From positions 1 through 18,622 of the forward strand of contig DASUZP010000128.1 of the NCBI GenBank assembly GCA_036376775.1: a DNA stretch of 18,622 nt, written 5' to 3'. The notes beneath the pieces are model-generated. The model did not search any database, was not told the DNA's origin, and saw only the letters and a list, made by a program, of their open reading frames with translations. Source of the DNA: VRUE01 sp036376775. GTDB lineage: Bacteria > Actinomycetota > Thermoleophilia > Solirubrobacterales > 70-9. This document shows, one piece after another, positions 14,590-18,622 of this stretch (within the stretch, counting starts at the first letter, position 1; each line of letters starts with the position of its first letter). Position numbers and translations under genes: made by a program.

Positions 14590-14853
14590 CTACTTGGAGG
14601 CGGCGGCGAGTCTCGCGGCGCGGGACTTCTTGCGCGCCGCGGTGTTCTTGTGAAGGGCGCCCTTCTGCACGGCCTTGTCGATGCGCGAGACGAGGGCACG
14701 GTGCTCGGCCCCGATTGCGGCGGTATCGCCACCCTCGACAGCGCTTTCGAGTCGCCGGAAATAGGTCTTGACCGTGCTCGTCAGGAGCCGGTTCTCGATC
14801 CGCTCGCGCTCGCTGCGTAGGATCCGCTTCTTCTGTGAGGCTATGTTCGCCAT
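14590..14853 (-). CDS. rpsT: 30S ribosomal protein S20
   Basis: This 87-residue basic protein binds 16S rRNA early in 30S assembly. The sequence is typical: MANIASQKKRILRSERERIE, then STVKTYFRRLESAV, a middle helix with RIDKAVQKGALHKNTAARKK and the end SRAARLAAASK. It is convergent with holA (zero-base gap between stop codons) and divergent from murJ. holA and rpsT are also neighbours in opposite orientation in mycobacteria. There is no clear Shine-Dalgarno. An out-of-frame ATG lies 7 nt before the chosen ATG. A possible -10 (TATAGT) lies 48 nt upstream, giving a leader of about 40 nt, unlike the leaderless genes nearby. Confidence 0.96.
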   Translation of the reverse strand: MANIASQKKRILRSERERIENRLLTSTVKTYFRRLESAVEGGDTAAIGAEHRALVSRIDKAVQKGALHKNTAARKKSRAARLAAASK

Positions 14854-14900
14854 GAGTCATGTGCCTGAAGCGGCGCCGAGCCGGCTCCGGGCGGGCGCCG

Positions 14901-14906
14901 ACTATA
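14901..14906 (-). promoter_or_regulatory. -10 box for rpsT, overlapping a possible murJ -10
   Basis: On the minus strand the hexamer is TATAGT (fits TANNNT), 47 nt before the rpsT ATG. On the plus strand the overlapping TATAGC at 14903-14908 lies 14 nt before the murJ TTG. The 69-bp gap between the two divergent genes contains no other candidate. Confidence 0.45.
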
Positions 14907-14922
14907 GCGACTGAGACCCAGC

Positions 14923-16602
14923 TTGGAGACCCCCGCGGCACCTGACAGAGACGATCGTGAGCAGGCGGAGGTCGCCGAAGACGCCGCGGTGCGGTTCGCG
15001 GAGGCCTTCGAGCCGGGCGAGGAAAGCAGCGGCGATCCCGCTCCCGGTCGGCAATCCGGGCGCATCGGCCGCTCGACCGCGTTCTTCTCGCTGGCCACGG
15101 CGGCTTCGCGGATCGCCGGCCTCGTGCGCGAGATAGTCGCCGCCGGCTACTACGGCGTGAGCGGCCCGATGTCGGCCTTCACGATCGCTTTCCAGGTCCC
15201 CAACCTGGTCCGGGCGCTCTTCGCCGATGCGGCGCTGCAGCCGGCGTTCGTCCCGGTCTTCACCGAGCAGCTGGAGAAGAAGAACTACCGCGAGGCGTTC
15301 CGGATGGCCTCGACGCTGCTCCTACTGGTCAGCCTCGTCCTCGGCGCGATCACGGCGCTCTTCGTCCTGCTCGCGCCGGTCGTCATGCCCCTCTTTGCGC
15401 CCGGTTTCGAAGGGGAGATCCTCGACCTCACGGTCACCCTCTCCCAGGTTCTCTTTCCGATCCTGATCCTGCTGGGGCTGAGCGGGGTCGTCGTCGGCAT
15501 TCTCAACAGCTACGACCGCTTCGGCGCCTTTGCGATCTCGCCGCTGTTCTGGAATCTGACGATCATCGCCGCCCTGGTCTTCCTGATCCCGCTCTTCCAC
15601 GGACAGAACCGGATCTACGCCTACGCGATCGGGATCCTCGCCGGCACGCTCGTGCAGCTGCTGATCCCCGTCTTCGACCTGCGCAACACGCCCTTCAAGT
15701 TCCGCTGGAGCTTCGATTGGCGCAATCGCGACGTGCGCCGTGTCCTGCTGCTGATGCTGCCGGTGACGATCAGCCTCGGGCTGATCAACTTCAACCTGCT
15801 GATCAACAGCCTCTTCGGCAGCCTGGTCAGCGACCAGGCCCCGGCGGCGATCGACAAGGCATTTCGCATCTACCAGCTGCCCCAGGGGATCTTCTCGGTG
15901 GCGATCGCCACCGTGCTCTTCCCGACCCTGGCCCGCTTCGCCGCTCGCGGCGAGCACGACAACCTGCGGGCGACGATGGCCAACGGGATGCGGCAGATCC
16001 TCTTTGTCCTGCTGCCGGCCGCCGCAGCGGTCCTCGTGCTCTCCGAGCCGATGATCCGCCTCGTCTACCAACGCGGCGAGTTCACCCCCGAGCAGACGAC
16101 CCTGGTCGCCACCGCCCTCTTCTGGTTCGCCTTCTCGCTGCCGACTAACGGCCTCTACCTGCTGCAGACGCGAACGTTCTTCAGCCTCCAACGTCCCTGG
16201 ATGGCTACCGGCTTGGCCGCTGTGGACCTCGTCGTCTCGGCCTTAGGGGCCCTGCTCCTCTACAAGCCCTTCGGCACGGGCGGGATCGTCGCCGGCACCG
16301 GCATCGGCACGACCGCGGCAGTGCTCGCACAGGCGGTTGTCCTGAGACGGGAGCTGGGCGGGCTTGAGCTGGGCAGGCTGCTGTCGACGGGCGCGCGAAT
16401 CGCCTTGGCGGCGGCAGCGCTGGCAGCTGTGTCGTTCGGAGTCTGGGACCTGCTGGACAACACCCTCGGCCGAGGTCTGGCCGGCCAGATCGTCTCGCTG
16501 GGCACTGCTCTGGCCCTCGGCGGCCTGGTCTACATCGGCGTCGCCAAGCTCCTGCGCATCGCCGAGCTCGAGCAGATCACCCGCCTGATCAGACGCCGCT
16601 AG
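14923..16602 (+). CDS. murJ: Lipid II flippase MurJ (MviN family)
   Basis: MurJ moves lipid II across the cytoplasmic membrane for peptidoglycan synthesis. The 559-residue product has an acidic cytoplasmic extension of about 47 residues. It is followed by GRSTAFFSLATAASRIAGLV and REIVAAGYYGVSGPMSAFTI, the conserved MviN opening with Arg in the first helix. About 14 membrane segments follow, with the landmarks FQVPNLVRALFADAALQPAF, PVFTEQLEKKNYREAFRMA, FAPGFEG, LNSYDRFGAFAISPLFWN, QLPQGIFSVAIATVLFP and RLVYQRGEFTPEQT. TTG 14923 is the earliest start consistent with the divergent rpsT. A GTG inside the extension is possible. It ends directly before the ATG of the next gene. Confidence 0.93.
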   Translation: METPAAPDRDDREQAEVAEDAAVRFAEAFEPGEESSGDPAPGRQSGRIGRSTAFFSLATAASRIAGLVREIVAAGYYGVSGPMSAFTIAFQVPNLVRALFADAALQPAFVPVFTEQLEKKNYREAFRMASTLLLLVSLVLGAITALFVLLAPVVMPLFAPGFEGEILDLTVTLSQVLFPILILLGLSGVVVGILNSYDRFGAFAISPLFWNLTIIAALVFLIPLFHGQNRIYAYAIGILAGTLVQLLIPVFDLRNTPFKFRWSFDWRNRDVRRVLLLMLPVTISLGLINFNLLINSLFGSLVSDQAPAAIDKAFRIYQLPQGIFSVAIATVLFPTLARFAARGEHDNLRATMANGMRQILFVLLPAAAAVLVLSEPMIRLVYQRGEFTPEQTTLVATALFWFAFSLPTNGLYLLQTRTFFSLQRPWMATGLAAVDLVVSALGALLLYKPFGTGGIVAGTGIGTTAAVLAQAVVLRRELGGLELGRLLSTGARIALAAAALAAVSFGVWDLLDNTLGRGLAGQIVSLGTALALGGLVYIGVAKLLRIAELEQITRLIRRR

Positions 16603-18622
16603 ATGCTCGATCTGCCGCGCTACCTACTGGGCGTAGTCGAGATAGCCCTGCTCGCCGGCTTCGCCTGCCTTGGCGCGTCGGCAATGCGGACTCGTCTGCT
16701 TCCCAATTTCTCGGGGGCACCCGCACATCTGGGAACCGCCGTTCTGGCGCTTGCCCTGCTGATCTGGGTCGCCGAGATTCTCGGCAGCTTTGGATTGTTC
16801 GAGCCGGTGCCTTATCTCGTTGGCCTGGCGGTTGCTGGTTTGGGACTTTGGCTTGGGGTTGGGGGAGGACGGGGGTATCCCTCTCGCTTGCTGGGTTTTT
16901 CGCCTCGGCGTTTGGCGGCCGTCCGAGGAAGTGAGCGGGGCGAAAAAGAGGACGCCACTGCGCGAGAGGGATACCCCCGTCCTCCCACTCGAAGTCAAAT
17001 TCAAGGCACTTCGGGACTAGCCCCAACTCTGATCGCGCTGACGATCGCTGCTATCGCAGTGATCAAGTTTGGAATTGACGTGAAGTCGAAGCTGTCGACG
17101 GGGATGACCGGGTTCGATTCGACCTGGTACCACGGGCCGTTCGCGGCTGGGTTTTTCCAGAGCGGGAATACGTGGGAGCTGCACTTCATCGCGCCTCAGT
17201 TCCTAGCTTGGTTTTACCCGACGAATGCGGAAATTTTCCACGCTGCCGGGATGCTGGCGTTTGGCAGAGATGTGCTTTCGCCGCTGCTGAATCTCGGTTG
17301 GTTTATTGGCTGTCTGGTTGCTTGCTGGTGCATTGGGAGGCCGTACCGGGTGGCGCCTTGGTCGCTGGGTCTGGGTGCCGTCGCGCTAAGTCTTCCGGTG
17401 CTTTCCGATCAAGCAGGGGAAGCGAGAAACGACATCGTCGGGATCTTCTTCCTGCTTACTGCTGCTGCTGTCGCTCTGAATGCTTGGACTTCTCGCCGGG
17501 AGGACGAAGCTGGGTTGGGCACCGGTGCGCTGATCGTCGCTGGACTGGCAGCGGGTCTAGCCGCGGGCACCAAGCTCAACTTCCTCCTACCTGTTGCAGT
17601 TCTTGTCCTTGGGCTTGCCCTCCTTGCGCCGGCCGGCAGGCGGTGGCGGGCTCTTGCGGTGGCCGGCCTGGCTGCTCTCGCCGGTGGCGGCTATTGGTAC
17701 CTGCGCAACCTGATCCACACCGGTAATCCGTTGCCTTGGTTCGACCGCCTCGGCCCAGTCTCGCTGCCCGCCCCCGACCAGGCGCTCGGCGGGCGCGAAG
17801 GACACAGCGTGCTCAGCTATCTGACCGACAGCTCGGTCTGGTCGGACTGGCTCCTGCCCGGGCTGCACGGGGGGCTGACGATCCTCTGGCCGCTGCTCGT
17901 GGCTGCGGCCGCGGCGGGCCTCCTGCTTTGCCTCCTCCAACCGCGCGACAGCAAGGACATGGCACTGTGGATTGCCGGCCTCACCGGACTTGGGGTGGTC
18001 GTCGCCTGGCTGATCGCACCAACCTCAGCTTCCGGCCCGGAAGGGGCGCCACGAGGCTTCGAATCCGGCCTCCGCTACCTCGCTCCCGCCTTGGTCCTGG
18101 GCTTGACCGTCCTGCCGGTAGCACTCCTCCCGCGGGTGGCACGGTGGCGGGGGACCCCCATAGCGGAGGACGCCACAGAGCGGCGTCCGAGCACATGGGG
18201 GAGGGCCACCGTGACAGGACCCGCGGGCCGGTGCGTGCGTACCCGCAGGCCGCTCGTGGTGGCGACCTTGGCTTTGCTGGCGGCGATCGCGATCGGCTAC
18301 CCGGTCCAGCGCCACTACCTACAGAACCGCTACGCGAACCCGACTTTTGCAACCCCCGGCCTGAACGCCGCCTTCAAATGGGCCGACAACATCTCCGATG
18401 CCCGAATAGCAACGACCAGCACTCGCCAGTACCCCCTGTACGGAGCCGATCTCTCCAACCACGTCCAGTACATAGGCGAAGAGCAACCCAACGGCGGCTT
18501 CACCGCCCCAACGAGCTGCAAACAATGGCGCCGCCTACTCAACGCCGGCCACTACGACTACGTAGTCACCAGCCGCGACCGCATAGAGCGAGGCAAGCCC
18601 CCATACCCACAAGCAACCCGCT
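16603..18622 (+). CDS. GT-C-type membrane glycosyltransferase-like protein (3' end outside window), carrying two in-frame palindromic inserts
   Basis: ATG 16603 directly follows the murJ stop, and the frame is open to the window edge (673 residues, no stop). Many membrane segments alternate with loops. After the third or fourth helix comes the first large outside loop with GFDSTWYHGPFAAGFFQSGN and HFIAPQFLAWFYPTNAE, an arrangement like GT-C mannosyl- or arabinosyltransferases using polyprenyl-phosphate sugars. Later come EARNDIVGIFF, GTKLNF, YWYLRNLIHTGNPLPWF and, near the edge, a soluble C-terminal part (KWADNISDARIATTSTRQYP). Assignment to a specific family is inference. Residues about 87-128 and 509-542 are encoded by palindromic elements and are hydrophilic and Arg-rich, unlike their flanks. 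Codon use is uneven: many T-ending codons around 16790-17600 and A-ending codons (ATA, GCA, CCA) after 18340. Confidence 0.72.
   Translation, partial: MLDLPRYLLGVVEIALLAGFACLGASAMRTRLLPNFSGAPAHLGTAVLALALLIWVAEILGSFGLFEPVPYLVGLAVAGLGLWLGVGGGRGYPSRLLGFSPRRLAAVRGSERGEKEDATAREGYPRPPTRSQIQGTSGLAPTLIALTIAAIAVIKFGIDVKSKLSTGMTGFDSTWYHGPFAAGFFQSGNTWELHFIAPQFLAWFYPTNAEIFHAAGMLAFGRDVLSPLLNLGWFIGCLVACWCIGRPYRVAPWSLGLGAVALSLPVLSDQAGEARNDIVGIFFLLTAAAVALNAWTSRREDEAGLGTGALIVAGLAAGLAAGTKLNFLLPVAVLVLGLALLAPAGRRWRALAVAGLAALAGGGYWYLRNLIHTGNPLPWFDRLGPVSLPAPDQALGGREGHSVLSYLTDSSVWSDWLLPGLHGGLTILWPLLVAAAAAGLLLCLLQPRDSKDMALWIAGLTGLGVVVAWLIAPTSASGPEGAPRGFESGLRYLAPALVLGLTVLPVALLPRVARWRGTPIAEDATERRPSTWGRATVTGPAGRCVRTRRPLVVATLALLAAIAIGYPVQRHYLQNRYANPTFATPGLNAAFKWADNISDARIATTSTRQYPLYGADLSNHVQYIGEEQPNGGFTAPTSCKQWRRLLNAGHYDYVVTSRDRIERGKPPYPQATR
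16863..16986. repeat. 124-bp palindromic element, copy 2 (inside the glycosyltransferase-like gene)
   Basis: Perfect 25-bp terminal inverted repeats occupy 16863-16887 and 16962-16986. The nested 9-bp inverted repeat TTTTTCGCC (16896-16904) / GGCGAAAAA (16939-16947) matches the one in copy 1. Length is exactly 124 bp, as in copy 1 at 1587-1710, and the same 20-nt core and the GGACGCC motif are present. Arm differences from copy 1 occur at arm positions 9, 15 and 16, and each has the complementary change in the other arm. The element is read through in the host frame as about 42 residues (GGRGYPSRLLGFSPRR, then KEDATAREGYPRPP) between two membrane helices, without a stop codon. Confidence 0.9.
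18129..18227. repeat. 99-bp interrupted palindrome in the glycosyltransferase-like gene, probably related to the 124-bp elements
   Basis: Paired blocks from outside in: CCCGCGGGT 18129-18137 with 18219-18227; CACGGTGGC 18140-18148 with 18205-18213; CCCCCAT 18155-18161 with 18195-18201; GGACGCC 18168-18174 with 18182-18188. Together they make a long hairpin with small internal loops. The outermost block contains the self-complementary CCCGCGGG, so it counts for less. GAGGACGCCAC is shared with copy 2, and the reverse complement CGGACGCCGCT is shared with copy 1. The span is exactly 33 codons and is translated in frame as a hydrophilic loop (ARWRGTPIAEDATERR and following). Confidence 0.7.

Noticed and set aside
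17146..17163. Another GCTGGGTTTTTC match to the element core, in the glycosyltransferase-like gene.
   Set aside because: Only 12 nt match and no inverted arms surround it. The encoded AAGFFQSG fits the conserved-looking loop of the protein, so coding constraint explains it.
1..18622. CRISPR arrays, transposase genes, integrases, toxin-antitoxin or restriction genes.
   Set aside because: No regularly spaced repeats were found, and no open frame shows motifs of these systems. The palindromic elements have no linked transposase in this window.

Overview
The window is a GC-rich bacterial chromosome segment. Gene content and order point to an actinobacterium, most likely of the class Thermoleophilia (Solirubrobacterales or relatives). 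The clues are the proB-proA-nadD-rsfS group, the leuS-comEA-comEC-holA-rpsT order, frequent GTG/TTG starts, and several genes whose start codon lies only 6-9 nt after a TANNNT -10 hexamer, the layout of leaderless transcripts. The taxonomic call is inference; no rRNA is present.

Layout. (1) 1-438: 3' end of an isocitrate lyase/PEP mutase-family enzyme. (2) 485-4707: all plus strand, proB and proA (first two steps of proline synthesis), nadD (NAD synthesis), rsfS (ribosome silencing factor) and a DivIVA-like coiled-coil protein. proA to the DivIVA-like gene overlap by 4-8 nt and look like one operon; proB and proA are separated by a 124-bp palindromic element. (3) 4736-4808: tRNA-Ala(GGC). (4) 4867-7095: accessory-looking block with a membrane protein apparently split by a frameshift, a small secreted His-rich protein on the minus strand, and a SpoIIM/DUF95-like membrane protein. 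(5) 7114-14589: leuS, a small cupin, the DNA-uptake pair comEA-comEC, a membrane-anchored Pro/Ala/His-rich protein, and holA. (6) rpsT on the minus strand, convergent with holA and divergent from murJ (lipid II flippase). (7) 16603 to the window end: a large GT-C-type membrane glycosyltransferase-like gene, still open at the right edge.

The most unusual content is a family of palindromic elements. Two copies of exactly 124 bp (1587-1710 and 16863-16986) share a core and have 22-25-bp perfect terminal inverted repeats. The three differences between their 22-bp arms are all compensated on the opposite arm. The first copy sits between proB and proA and ends 3 bp before the probable proA -10 box. 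The second lies inside the glycosyltransferase frame without breaking it, adding about 42 hydrophilic residues in a loop. A third palindrome of 99 bp (18129-18227, exactly 33 codons) lies in frame in another loop of the same gene and shares the GGACGCC core motif. This resembles the protein-coding palindromic elements of Rickettsia in logic. I know of no described family it belongs to, but could not search.
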